Source: Pseudaeromonas sp041911695 (GTDB lineage: Bacteria; Pseudomonadota; Gammaproteobacteria; Enterobacterales; Aeromonadaceae). Taken from it: a stretch of DNA of 20,030 bases. The notes under the pieces are model-generated. The model had not been told where the DNA came from. It did not search any database and saw only the letters and a program-made list of their open reading frames with translations. The first letter of the stretch is position 1. Every line of letters starts with the position of its first letter. The stretch covers positions 1-20,030 of the forward strand of contig JAYROM010000030.1 of NCBI GenBank assembly GCA_041911695.1, in the 5' to 3' direction. Shown piece after piece: positions 1 through 7,235 of the stretch. The position numbers and the translations under genes were made by a program.

Positions 1-80
1 GTCTGGATAACATCGGCCTGACCCTGCAGCACAGCGATGCCATCGACGCCTACGAGGCCAAGCAACCGGCCTGGTTGTAA
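1..80 (+). CDS. C-terminal end of an unidentified protein (partial at window start)
   Basis: An open frame enters the window at its first base; complete codons begin at base 3 and it ends with TAA at 78-80. The last residues read LDNIGLTLQHSDAIDAYEAK followed by QPAWL. The other two forward frames meet stop codons within the first 21 bases, and a hairpin follows 39 bases after the stop, so this is likely the true end of a gene. About 25 residues are too few to assign a family, and I do not recognise it. Confidence 0.5.
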   Translation, partial: LDNIGLTLQHSDAIDAYEAKQPAWL

Positions 81-118
81 CGCCCACGCAGTTCGCGGCA
101 TGTGCAGCGATAGAGACG

Positions 119-145
119 ACAACGCCCGGTCATCCCGGGCGTTGT
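119..145. terminator. Hairpin between convergent genes, possible bidirectional terminator
   Basis: A perfect 11-bp stem (119-129 with 135-145, ACAACGCCCGG / CCGGGCGTTGT) encloses a 5-base loop. It lies between the end of the + strand gene at 80 and the end of rlhA at 172 on the minus strand, where a shared terminator is expected. Neither side has a proper T run (GTTATCT on the + side), so termination strength is uncertain. Confidence 0.6.
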
Positions 146-171
146 GTTATCTGCTGGGCAGGGGCTCACGG

Positions 172-2043
172 CTATTTGCGCGGCTTGAGCCGTCCCAGCA
201 CCTGCATCTCGCAGCGCTTGCAGTCAAAGCGTAGCCGGAACTCGTCCTTGCCGATGGTCAAGGTCAGCGGATCCGGGCGAAAGCCCGCCTCGCGCTCGTT
301 CGGGCACTGGTTGAAGCTATAGCGCAGGCAGTGCTTGGTGATCATCAGCGGCACTTCGCGCGTCTCTTCATTGCACTCGTAGGCCGGCGCGACACTGCCC
401 GCCCCCAGCTGCTTGTAGAAGGCCTCGGCGGCGGCGTTGTAGACGTTGGCAAGATAGCTCAGGCGCTGACCATCGAGCATCGGCAATGGCAAGTTGACCG
501 CAGGCGCCTCAGGCCGTTGCCAGGCTGCCTCGCGCGCCGCTTCCAATGCGGCAATCCCGTCGCGACGCAACTGGTTAAGCACACTGCTCGGCACAAAACA
601 GGGCATCCCCGCCCCCAGCACCACCTCACGGGCCCAGAAATCGGTGTTACCAAGGCGCGAGAGTTGATCCTGCAACGTCTTGGTGGCTTGCACCATATCA
701 CGCGGTGCGGCGACCTCGCCTTGCCAGCGGACCTGCGCATCAATACCGGCCTCATCGCGCAGCTGCAGTTGCAGACCATCGTCAACCTGCAACAGAGTCA
801 GGGTGACGCCAATCCGGCGCTCGGCTGAAGGTTTGTCCAACAGCACCGAGAGCGCCTGATCATGGTTGCGATAGAGCGCCAGCCCGGGCTTAAGCCCCGG
901 CACCAGATCTGCCGGGAACAGGCGGTGGCCTTCGGCACGGTTGACACGGATGCCAACCAGGCCGTTGTGACCCATAAACGCCAGCCCGTCGCCATTGCTG
1001 AAGGTCACCCCCGGCAATGTGTCCACCTCGAACCACAATGGCCGCCCCTTGCCGGGCGGTGCAATCTGTTTGATGCTGCCGATCGGCTCGCCGGCATATT
1101 TCGGCGTATCGAACGAGGCGATCTCCGGCTGGCGGCCGAGCAGGAAGTAGTCGGTGCTGCCGCGATGAAAGCTCTTCGCCGGATCGGGCCGGAAGGTGAA
1201 GGTCGAACGCCCCACCGAAGCCCGCGCCAACTCGGGACGGCGCTCCAGCAGGTTATCGAGTTGCTGACGATACCAGGCGGTGACGTTCTTGACGTAATCC
1301 AGCCCCTTGAGACGCCCCTCAATTTTCAGTGAGCGCACCCCGGCATCCACCAGTTCGCCCAGATGTGCGGTCTGGTTCAGATCGCGCAACGACAGCAGAT
1401 GACGATCAGCCGCCAGCACCTGGCCATCCGCGGTCTGCAGGGTGGCCGGCAGGCGACAGATCTGTGCACACTCGCCCCGGTTGGCGCTACGCCCGGTCAT
1501 CGCATGGCTGATATAGCACTGGCCGCTGTAACTGACGCACAGCGCGCCATGAATAAACGCCTCCAGCGTCACCGTGGTGGCACCGGCAATCTCGCGGATC
1601 TGTGCCAGCGACAACTCGCGCGCCAGCACCACCTGCGAGAAGCCGGTCTGCTCCAGCAGGCGGACTTTATCCACCGTGCGGTTGTCGGTCTGCGTGCTGG
1701 CATGCAGCGCCAATGGCGGCAGATCGAGCTGCAGCAACCCCATGTCCTGCACGATCAGCGAATCAATCCCGGCCTCGTACAGTTGCCAGGTCAGCGCACG
1801 GGCCGGCTCCAGTTCATCATCGCGCAGCAGGGTATTGAACGCCACATAGACATGGGCGCCGAACTTGTGGGCAAACTGCGCCAGACGGGCAATCTCCTCG
1901 ACCGGGTTGCCAGCGGCCGCCCGCGCGCCAAACCCCGGGCCGCCGATATAGACCGCATCCGCGCCATGACGGATCGCCTCGATACCGAAGTCGGCATTTT
2001 TGGCTGGCGCCAGCAGTTCAACAGGTTGCGCAATTCGCGTCAT
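172..2043 (-). CDS. rlhA: 23S rRNA C2501 hydroxylation protein RlhA, peptidase U32 family
   Basis: This 623-residue protein resembles E. coli RlhA (formerly YdcP, about 650 residues) over its whole length. RlhA is needed for 5-hydroxylation of C2501 in 23S rRNA; the family is named after U32 peptidases, but this branch modifies RNA. Visible are the N-terminal barrel start (ELLAPAKNADFGIEAI, HGADAVYIGG), the HASTQTD segment near 114-120, and the U32 signature with four cysteines at residues 169, 176, 192 and 196 (HGALC, SGQC, GEC, QIC), probable Fe-S ligands. The C-terminal DUF3656-like part carries KHCLRYSFNQCP and FDCKRCEM, adding further cysteines. The E. coli protein has a longer C-terminal tail that is missing here. 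The shorter paralogue TrhP (YegQ, about 450 residues) is excluded by length. It starts at ATG 2043, with CGGAG about 10 bases upstream. An extended -10 promoter lies just upstream, so it can be transcribed apart from cyuA. Confidence 0.9.
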   Translation of the reverse strand: MTRIAQPVELLAPAKNADFGIEAIRHGADAVYIGGPGFGARAAAGNPVEEIARLAQFAHKFGAHVYVAFNTLLRDDELEPARALTWQLYEAGIDSLIVQDMGLLQLDLPPLALHASTQTDNRTVDKVRLLEQTGFSQVVLARELSLAQIREIAGATTVTLEAFIHGALCVSYSGQCYISHAMTGRSANRGECAQICRLPATLQTADGQVLAADRHLLSLRDLNQTAHLGELVDAGVRSLKIEGRLKGLDYVKNVTAWYRQQLDNLLERRPELARASVGRSTFTFRPDPAKSFHRGSTDYFLLGRQPEIASFDTPKYAGEPIGSIKQIAPPGKGRPLWFEVDTLPGVTFSNGDGLAFMGHNGLVGIRVNRAEGHRLFPADLVPGLKPGLALYRNHDQALSVLLDKPSAERRIGVTLTLLQVDDGLQLQLRDEAGIDAQVRWQGEVAAPRDMVQATKTLQDQLSRLGNTDFWAREVVLGAGMPCFVPSSVLNQLRRDGIAALEAAREAAWQRPEAPAVNLPLPMLDGQRLSYLANVYNAAAEAFYKQLGAGSVAPAYECNEETREVPLMITKHCLRYSFNQCPNEREAGFRPDPLTLTIGKDEFRLRFDCKRCEMQVLGRLKPRK

Positions 2044-2080
2044 GGAGGCAGCTCCGCAAGGTCATCAGTAACGGGCGGGG

Positions 2081-2089
2081 AGTATAGCA
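2081..2089 (-). promoter_or_regulatory. Extended -10 element of the probable rlhA promoter
   Basis: On the minus strand the sequence reads TGCTATACT: a TG dinucleotide one base ahead of TATACT, five of six bases of the sigma-70 -10 consensus. It is followed by a GC-rich stretch and lies about 37 bases before the rlhA ATG. No good -35 element is visible, which is normal for extended -10 promoters. The assignment rests on sequence match only. Confidence 0.5.
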
Positions 2090-2102
2090 GGCCCCTGCTT
2101 GG

Positions 2103-2137
2103 CGCCCTTGATCCGGCGCAGGATCCGGATCAGGGCG
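2103..2137 (-). terminator. Hairpin downstream of cyuA
   Basis: CGCCCTTGATCCGG (2103-2116) pairs with CCGGATCAGGGCG (2125-2137) with one bulged base and an 8-base loop. It begins about 20 bases past the cyuA stop codon. There is no T run on the minus strand after it, so it may end transcription inefficiently or protect the cyuA 3' end. Confidence 0.45.
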
Positions 2138-2158
2138 AACACCGCAGGGGCCAGGGGA

Positions 2159-3466
2159 TTAGTGGCTCTGCTTGGCACGCATGATGGCGATGATCTGCTG
2201 ATCCGTCTGCTGCATGCCTTCGCGACTCAGGTGACCGAGATTGGCGATGGTCTGCTCGGCGTCATCAGCGACAATGCCTTCACGGGCGCTGACCCCGAGG
2301 CCGTTGACCGCCATCAGTGCCGACTTGACGGCCGCCGAAGCCGAGGTCGACACCTTCATCGAGCACGCATTGCCCGCGCCATCACAGATGATACCGGCCA
2401 CGTCGCCAATCATGTTGTTGATACACAGGTTGATGCGCGCCGCATCGCCACCCAGCAACCAGGTGATCGCCGCGCCGGCCCCCATCGCGGCAGTGCTGGC
2501 GGCACACAACGCGGAAAGTTTGTTCTGGTAGGTCTTGATATGAATCGCCAGCAGGTGGCTCATCACCAGCGCGCGGCACAGGCGCTCATCATCGACACCG
2601 AGGAAACGGGCGGCGGCAACCACCGGCATGGTGGCGGCAATGCCCTGGTTGCCAGAGCCGGAGTTGGACATTGCTGGCAGCATGGCGCCATCCATGCGCG
2701 CATCGGAGGCGGCAGAGGCCAGACGCATCGCCAGGGTCATCAGATCATCCGACAGTAACTGGCGCTCGATCTGCTCGGTGAGCAGTCGGCCGATGCGCAA
2801 ACCGTAGCCGCGCAGCCCTTCATCAGCCAGCGCCTGATTCAACTCGGCCGCTTCACGGATAAAAGCGATGCGCTCAAACGGCACCTGGCAGGCGAACTCG
2901 ATGATGGTCGATAGCGACATCGCCGGCCCCTGCTGCAGCTTGACGCCGGGATCGCGACTCTGGGTGTGCAGCACCTCGCCGTCACGCTCGAGCAGTGCCA
3001 CCCGGGTGTGATCGGTACAGATCACTGCACGCGCTTGGTGACCCTCAGCCTCAGCCAGCACTTCGACATACAGCACTTCCGGCACATCCTTGACGTCCAC
3101 CTGCACCGCCGGCAGCAGCGCGCGCGCCGCCTCGACATGGGCTGGCGTCAGTCCGCGCAACACCTCCAGCCCAGCGGACGCATCGCCGGCAATCGCCCCG
3201 GCGGCGGCCGCCACCGGCAGACCAGTCATCCCGGTGCCCGGCACGCCGACCCCCATGCCGTTCTTGAACAGGTTGCCCGAGACCCACACCTGCAGACGCT
3301 GTGGCGTTTGCCCAAGCAGTGCGCGACAGTTGGCCGCCGCCAGTGCCACGGCAATCGGCTCGGTACAACCCAACGCCGGCTTGACCTCGCGGCGCAGTAC
3401 ATCAATCAACGCGTCCCATGCTTGCGGCCAGTCTTGGCTGGCCGTCGACGACTGAATGTCGGTCAT
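2159..3466 (-). CDS. cyuA: L-cysteine desulfidase CyuA (YhaM, UPF0597 family)
   Basis: This 435-residue protein matches the UPF0597 / serine dehydratase-like family of E. coli YhaM (CyuA, about 436 residues), which breaks L-cysteine down to pyruvate, ammonia and sulfide in the cytoplasm. Visible family marks are LGCTEPIA with Cys34, the glycine-rich GNLFKNGMGVGVPGTGMTG segment near residues 65-84, SNSGSGNQG in the middle, and CDGAGNACSMK near the C terminus; the cysteines are likely [4Fe-4S] ligands by analogy with archaeal CdsB. The ATG at 3466 is preceded by GGGAG at a 4-base distance. In E. coli cyuA sits with the transporter gene cyuP; no transporter lies beside it here. The function is assigned by family resemblance. 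Confidence 0.85.
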   Translation of the reverse strand: MTDIQSSTASQDWPQAWDALIDVLRREVKPALGCTEPIAVALAAANCRALLGQTPQRLQVWVSGNLFKNGMGVGVPGTGMTGLPVAAAAGAIAGDASAGLEVLRGLTPAHVEAARALLPAVQVDVKDVPEVLYVEVLAEAEGHQARAVICTDHTRVALLERDGEVLHTQSRDPGVKLQQGPAMSLSTIIEFACQVPFERIAFIREAAELNQALADEGLRGYGLRIGRLLTEQIERQLLSDDLMTLAMRLASAASDARMDGAMLPAMSNSGSGNQGIAATMPVVAAARFLGVDDERLCRALVMSHLLAIHIKTYQNKLSALCAASTAAMGAGAAITWLLGGDAARINLCINNMIGDVAGIICDGAGNACSMKVSTSASAAVKSALMAVNGLGVSAREGIVADDAEQTIANLGHLSREGMQQTDQQIIAIMRAKQSH

Positions 3467-3675
3467 CTTGCTCCCTCATATTGCATACGCTCACGCCCGG
3501 GCCCACAGGCCCATATCACAGTGATAACAGCGTGGTGGAAAACTGCGCGCATGGTAACCCAAGGCCAGACAAACAGCATGGAATTTCCAGCACGAGACGA
3601 TACGGCGCTGAGCAGATGGTCAATACTGCGGATTAATAGCTACGGTTGGCTCCCAGTCTGGCGCCAGCGCAAACC
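3467..3675. other. Intergenic region upstream of cyuA
   Basis: This 209-base gap separates cyuA from the next minus-strand gene. It holds the cyuA ribosome binding site, a palindrome at 3514-3526, and a weak possible minus-strand promoter: TTGACC at 3618-3623 and TATCGT at 3597-3602, with a short 15-base spacer. I see no convincing small gene. Confidence 0.5.
3514..3526. promoter_or_regulatory. Palindromic candidate operator upstream of cyuA
   Basis: TATCAC-A-GTGATA is a perfect 6+1+6 inverted repeat, 48 bases upstream of the cyuA start. Cysteine-responsive Lrp-type regulators control cyuA in enteric bacteria, but I cannot tie this particular sequence to a known regulator. Confidence 0.35.
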
Positions 3676-4212
3676 TCAGGCGGCAGAGGAGTAGTAATGG
3701 ACCCGTAATTCAGGCAAGGCATCGGCGCCGGCAATGGCGTCCAGCATCGCGGCCGGCGGCAGGGTATCCAAAGCGGAATGACGGGGATGCTGACCTTCGC
3801 GTGCCAACAGGTATTTTTCGCGCGCCAGCAGCGGCATATCATCCAGCACCTGTGGATCAAGCTGATACTGCTCACGGATCAGGGCTTCCGGGTTGAGGCA
3901 GTCGAGTAACCGACAAGCCGCCTGCCCGCCCTGCTCGGCCGCCTGATGGTAGGCCGCCATACGCTCCAGACTGTGGGCATCACACTCCAGCGGACGCACC
4001 GGGGGCAATGAGAAGTGTTGGCGCCAGTCCTTGCTGGCAGGCGCTTCGGGCAGTCGATCAGCGACCCAGGGCTGATCCTGTACATCCGGCGACAACATGG
4101 CCAGCAACAGGCCAAAATCACTGCGCCGGCCTTCATGGATGGCCTGGTTCAGGTTTTGTCCAAGTTGCAGCTCATCAATCAGCAGCTGGTCACGCAATAC
4201 ACCGGTCAGCAT
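3676..4212 (-). CDS. Uncharacterised 178-residue protein, perhaps VC2046/SO_2500-like
   Basis: The predicted product is soluble, acidic to neutral, and has no signal peptide or membrane segment. It starts MLTGVLRDQLLIDELQLGQN and contains the segment HEGRRSDFGLLLAMLSPDVQ (residues about 26-45), then a helix-rich region with AREKYLLAREGQ, and ends HYYSSAA. The GRRSDF-LLLAML segment reminds me of a small uncharacterised family found in Vibrio, Shewanella and Aeromonas, but this is from memory and unverified. No clear Shine-Dalgarno sequence precedes ATG 4212; a TTG six codons in is an alternative. The gene lies between cyuA on the same strand and a divergent tRNA-Tyr gene, which gives no functional clue. 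Coding is supported by its length and by codon use like the neighbours. Confidence 0.7.
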   Translation of the reverse strand: MLTGVLRDQLLIDELQLGQNLNQAIHEGRRSDFGLLLAMLSPDVQDQPWVADRLPEAPASKDWRQHFSLPPVRPLECDAHSLERMAAYHQAAEQGGQAACRLLDCLNPEALIREQYQLDPQVLDDMPLLAREKYLLAREGQHPRHSALDTLPPAAMLDAIAGADALPELRVHYYSSAA

Positions 4213-4296
4213 GATAGGAAAGTGTGAAAAATAGGCATCTGACTGTTTATCGGCAGGTTTCCGTCTTGCTTTAGCAAAAAGTTTACGGAGCAGGGG

Positions 4297-4324
4297 TTCA
4301 CATCCAAAGAGAATCTGCTACTAT
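4297..4324 (+). promoter_or_regulatory. Sigma-70 promoter of the tRNA-Tyr gene
   Basis: TTCACA (4297-4302) and TACTAT (4319-4324) are separated by 16 bases; each matches five of six consensus bases. The -10 is followed at once by GCGCCCCGC, a GC-rich discriminator typical of stable RNA promoters under stringent control. An A-rich patch (4276-4280) lies upstream. Transcription would start near 4331, about nine bases before the mature tRNA. Confidence 0.75.
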
Positions 4325-4339
4325 GCGCCCCGCACTTGT

Positions 4340-4424
4340 GGAGGGATTCCCGAGCGGCCAAAGGGATCAGACTGTAAATCTGACGGCTCTGCCTTCGAAG
4401 GTTCGAATCCTTCTCCCTCCACCA
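4340..4424 (+). tRNA. tRNA-Tyr (anticodon GUA)
   Basis: The 85-base sequence folds as a class II tRNA. The 7-bp acceptor stem is GGAGGGA (4340-4346) with TCCCTCC (4414-4420), followed by encoded ACCA (4421-4424). The anticodon GTA is at 4374-4376 within ACTGTAAATC, the T arm has GGTTCGAATCC, and there is a long variable arm. It closely resembles E. coli tRNA-Tyr. It is a single copy here, with no second tRNA in tandem. Confidence 0.97.
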
Positions 4425-4539
4425 TTCTTCCTCTGCTTCATACCTGAATTTGTCGAATTGACAGCCAGTTAGCCTGACTTGACCGATTTTTACTCGGCAT
4501 TTTTCCTGTTTAGCCGCGCACAGACATGGCAGGATTCGC

Positions 4540-4545
4540 TATAGT
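4540..4545 (+). promoter_or_regulatory. Possible -10 element upstream of the receiver-TPR gene
   Basis: TATAGT at 4540-4545 matches five of six bases of the -10 consensus, 46 bases before the chosen ATG at 4592. No good -35 is seen. If used, transcription starts near 4552, which excludes the longer upstream start at 4526. Confidence 0.35.
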
Positions 4546-4591
4546 AAGCCCATATCTCCCCAGGGCCAGGCCCTGTCGTCAACGGCGGTCC

Positions 4592-6277
4592 ATGCAGGAA
4601 CATAGCGAACCAGAACATCTCACCCCGCGCCAGCTCTCGCCCCTTCATCGCAAGCGGGTACTGCTGGTCGATGATCAACGCTCCTTTCAGGTGATGATGA
4701 AGGCAATGCTGCAAAACCTGGGGTTCTCCCAAGTGACCATCCTGGCCACTGCGGAAGAGGCCCGGCGGCGTTGTGCCCGTGAAATGTTCGACATCTATCT
4801 GCTCGATTACAACCTGGGTAGCGGTCAGAACGGGCGGCAACTACTGGAGTTCTTACGTCAGCAGCAACTGATGCCAGCCGAGTCGACCGTGTTCATTATC
4901 AGCGGTGACAATAGCCGCGCCATGGTGTTGAGCGCGCTGGAGAGCGAACCCGACGGCTATATGATGAAGCCGTTCTCGCAGGAGCAATTGCGGGTGCGCC
5001 TATTACGCGCCATGCACCGTAAGGCCGAACTGGCCCCTGTCTATGCAGCACTACAAGAGATGCGACACAGGGATGTCATTGAGGCCTGTCGCAGTCTGAT
5101 TGATGAAGGCAGTCGCTATACCACCTTCTGCCGCTGCATGATGGCGGAGATGTATATCCATCTTGATGAGTTGATTGAGGTGCGCGCACTGCTACGTAGT
5201 GGTCTGGCGGAGGCGGAGTCGGCCTGGTTACGTCTTGGGCTGGGTAAGGTGTGCTATCGCCTCGGTGAGTTCGAAGATGCGATTGCCCACCTGAACAGTG
5301 CCTTGCGACTACGGCCATTGATGGTCGAGGCCTACCGTTGGCTATCTCAGGCCCTGGTCGCCACCGGCGCACACCAAGAGGCAGTGGACACACTCAGCCG
5401 CGCCACCGAAATCTCCCCCCAATCCGCCGTGCTGCAACGTCACCTGGCCGAGGTGGCACTTCAGCAGGGCGATTATCTGCATGCCCGCGATGCCATCAGT
5501 ACCATGTTAGACCTGCATCGTTATGATGCCGGCCGCACCGCGCAACTGCTCGGGAGTTATGTGCATACCCTGATCCTGTATGCACTGCACTCTGACGACC
5601 CCTACCATCTGAGCAAACTGCAGCGCCAGGTCAACAATGCCCTCTATCGTTGTCGCGGGCTGCTGGGTGACTGTGAGTTTGATCTGCGCACTTTTGAACA
5701 GATTTGTCAGGCACGGGTGCAAATCGCTCACGGCGAGATGAACCGCGCCAAGCGCATGCTCTACAAGGCCTTACAAACCTGCCAGCAGAATATCGACGGC
5801 CCGGCCCCCTCACTGGCCAGTAACCTGCTGCTCGGATTTACCCAGTTGGGCGAATATGAGTATGTGGTGCAACTGCAGGATCAACTCGGCGCCTTGCTGG
5901 ATCAGGATCCCCTGCTTAAAGTCTGTGTCCAGACCATGCAGACCGACAGCACGCTGCTGGAACGCCAGCAGCGCTACAACGAGCTCAACGATCAGGGGAT
6001 TGCCGCCTATCGCAACGGCCACTATCTGGAGGCGGTCGGCTTCTTCCGCGAAGCGCTGCACAAGGCACCAGCCAATACCAATGCGGCACTGAACAAGGCG
6101 CAATGTCTGATGCTGCTGCATCAGTCCAAGGCCAAGGACAAGGACAAGGACAAGAACAGTAACGAACTGCTCGACGAGTGCCGTGATACCCTGTCCCTGC
6201 TGGACGGCGTACAACTCAGCCCGGCGCAGGCCGAACGACTCTATAAACTGCAGGATGACCTGCAGGCCCAGCGCTAA
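4592..6277 (+). CDS. Response regulator receiver domain fused to TPR repeats
   Basis: From ATG 4592 the product is 561 residues. Residues about 22-140 form a CheY-like receiver with all key positions: acidic pair D27-D28 (LLVDDQ), phospho-acceptor D72 (LLDYNL), S104 (IISGDN) and K126 (MMKPFS). The rest is helical repeat; TPR-like units with Leu-Gly-x-x-Tyr, Ala and Pro spacing are clearest at about residues 195-300 (LGLGKVCYRLGEFEDAIAHL, LSQALVATGAHQEAVDTLSR) and again near 460-500. There is no DNA-binding or enzymatic output domain, so it probably acts by phosphorylation-dependent protein contact. Codons for Lys and Asp alternate near residues 513-522. No histidine kinase gene is adjacent. 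The frame is open back to ATG 4526, but a -10-like element at 4540 argues for 4592. It ends 26 bases before xthA on the same strand, so co-transcription is possible. Confidence 0.85.
   Translation: MQEHSEPEHLTPRQLSPLHRKRVLLVDDQRSFQVMMKAMLQNLGFSQVTILATAEEARRRCAREMFDIYLLDYNLGSGQNGRQLLEFLRQQQLMPAESTVFIISGDNSRAMVLSALESEPDGYMMKPFSQEQLRVRLLRAMHRKAELAPVYAALQEMRHRDVIEACRSLIDEGSRYTTFCRCMMAEMYIHLDELIEVRALLRSGLAEAESAWLRLGLGKVCYRLGEFEDAIAHLNSALRLRPLMVEAYRWLSQALVATGAHQEAVDTLSRATEISPQSAVLQRHLAEVALQQGDYLHARDAISTMLDLHRYDAGRTAQLLGSYVHTLILYALHSDDPYHLSKLQRQVNNALYRCRGLLGDCEFDLRTFEQICQARVQIAHGEMNRAKRMLYKALQTCQQNIDGPAPSLASNLLLGFTQLGEYEYVVQLQDQLGALLDQDPLLKVCVQTMQTDSTLLERQQRYNELNDQGIAAYRNGHYLEAVGFFREALHKAPANTNAALNKAQCLMLLHQSKAKDKDKDKNSNELLDECRDTLSLLDGVQLSPAQAERLYKLQDDLQAQR
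6128..6157 (+). repeat. Tandem hexanucleotide repeat coding Lys-Asp
   Basis: Five 6-base units follow one another: AAGGCC, three exact AAGGAC copies, then AAGAAC. They encode Lys-Ala, three Lys-Asp and Lys-Asn inside the receiver-TPR protein, between its last TPR-like unit and the C-terminal helix. A unit gained or lost keeps the frame, so this would change linker length only. Confidence 0.8.
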
Positions 6278-6303
6278 CGCGCTCACCGTAACAGGTCAAT
6301 AAT

Positions 6304-7113
6304 ATGAAAATCGTCTCTTTTAATATCAATGGATTACGCGCTCGCCTGCCGCAACTGCAGGCGCTGATCGACAGCCATCAGCCGGACATTATCGGCTTGC
6401 AGGAGATCAAGGTGCATGACGAGGCCTTCCCGCTGGAAGCGGTCACGGCCATGGGCTATCAGGTCCATTTTCACGGTCAAAAAGCACATTATGGCGTGGC
6501 GTTGCTTAGTCGACTGCCGCTGGTACAGCTGGATAAAGGCTTCCCGACCGATGAAGAGGATGCCCAGCGCCGGATGATTATTGGCCGTTTTCAGCAGGCC
6601 AATGGCCGCATACTCACCGTGCTGAACGGTTATTTCCCGCAAGGCGAGAACCGCGACCATCCACTCAAGTTCCCGGCCAAGACCCGCTTCTACGCCGACC
6701 TGCAGGCTTACCTGCAACAGCACCGCCAGCCGGACGAGGATATCGCGATCATTGGTGATATGAATATTTCACCCGGAGATGAGGATATCGGCATCGGCGA
6801 AGCTAACCGCAAGCGCTGGTTGCGTGAAGGCAAATGCTCGTTCCTGCCGGAAGAGCGTGAATGGTTACAACGTCTGTTGGGCTGGGGGCTGACCGATACC
6901 TTCCGTCACCAGCATCCTGGTGTTGATGACCGCTACAGCTGGTTTGATTATCGAAGCCGAGGCTTTGAAGAGAATCGCGGCCTGCGTATCGATCTGATCC
7001 TGGCCACCGCCCCCTTGCTGGCGCGTCTGCAGACCACCGGCATCGACTATGAACTGCGCGCGGTAGAAAAACCCTCTGACCATGCGCCGATCTGGGCAGT
7101 GTTTGCCGACTAG
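6304..7113 (+). CDS. xthA: Exodeoxyribonuclease III
   Basis: This 269-residue protein is near-collinear with E. coli XthA (268 residues). The enzyme is a Mg-dependent AP endonuclease, 3'-phosphatase and 3'-5' exonuclease of base excision repair. The active-site residues are visible: N7 (SFNING), metal-binding E34 (LQEIKVHD), Y110 (NGYFPQGE), D152 and N154 (GDMNIS), the RIDLIL aspartate, and the catalytic histidine in EKPSDHAPIW near the C terminus. ATG 6304 begins the MKIVSFNINGL start typical of the family. It follows the receiver-TPR gene by 26 bases. No strong terminator follows; only a short hairpin at 7201-7218. Confidence 0.97.
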   Translation: MKIVSFNINGLRARLPQLQALIDSHQPDIIGLQEIKVHDEAFPLEAVTAMGYQVHFHGQKAHYGVALLSRLPLVQLDKGFPTDEEDAQRRMIIGRFQQANGRILTVLNGYFPQGENRDHPLKFPAKTRFYADLQAYLQQHRQPDEDIAIIGDMNISPGDEDIGIGEANRKRWLREGKCSFLPEEREWLQRLLGWGLTDTFRHQHPGVDDRYSWFDYRSRGFEENRGLRIDLILATAPLLARLQTTGIDYELRAVEKPSDHAPIWAVFAD

Positions 7114-7200
7114 GGACGCACAACCCATTGCTACAGAGTCGTAATCAGAAAAGCCGGCCTATAAGATTAGACAAGGCGAGTTTCCATTGAACCAATCGTT

Positions 7201-7218
7201 GGCGGCAGGGATGCCGCC
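7201..7218. terminator. Short hairpin between convergent xthA and the DUF3857 gene
   Basis: GGCGGCA (7201-7207) pairs with TGCCGCC (7212-7218) around a GGGA loop. It sits between two convergent genes but lacks a T run on either strand, so a terminator role is only suggested by position. Confidence 0.4.
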
Positions 7219-7235
7219 ATCAAGCCCCCAAGGCA

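Noticed and set aside
4526..4591. Longer start of the receiver-TPR protein at ATG 4526
   Set aside because: A -10-like element at 4540-4545 lies inside it, and the receiver domain starts well after 4592.
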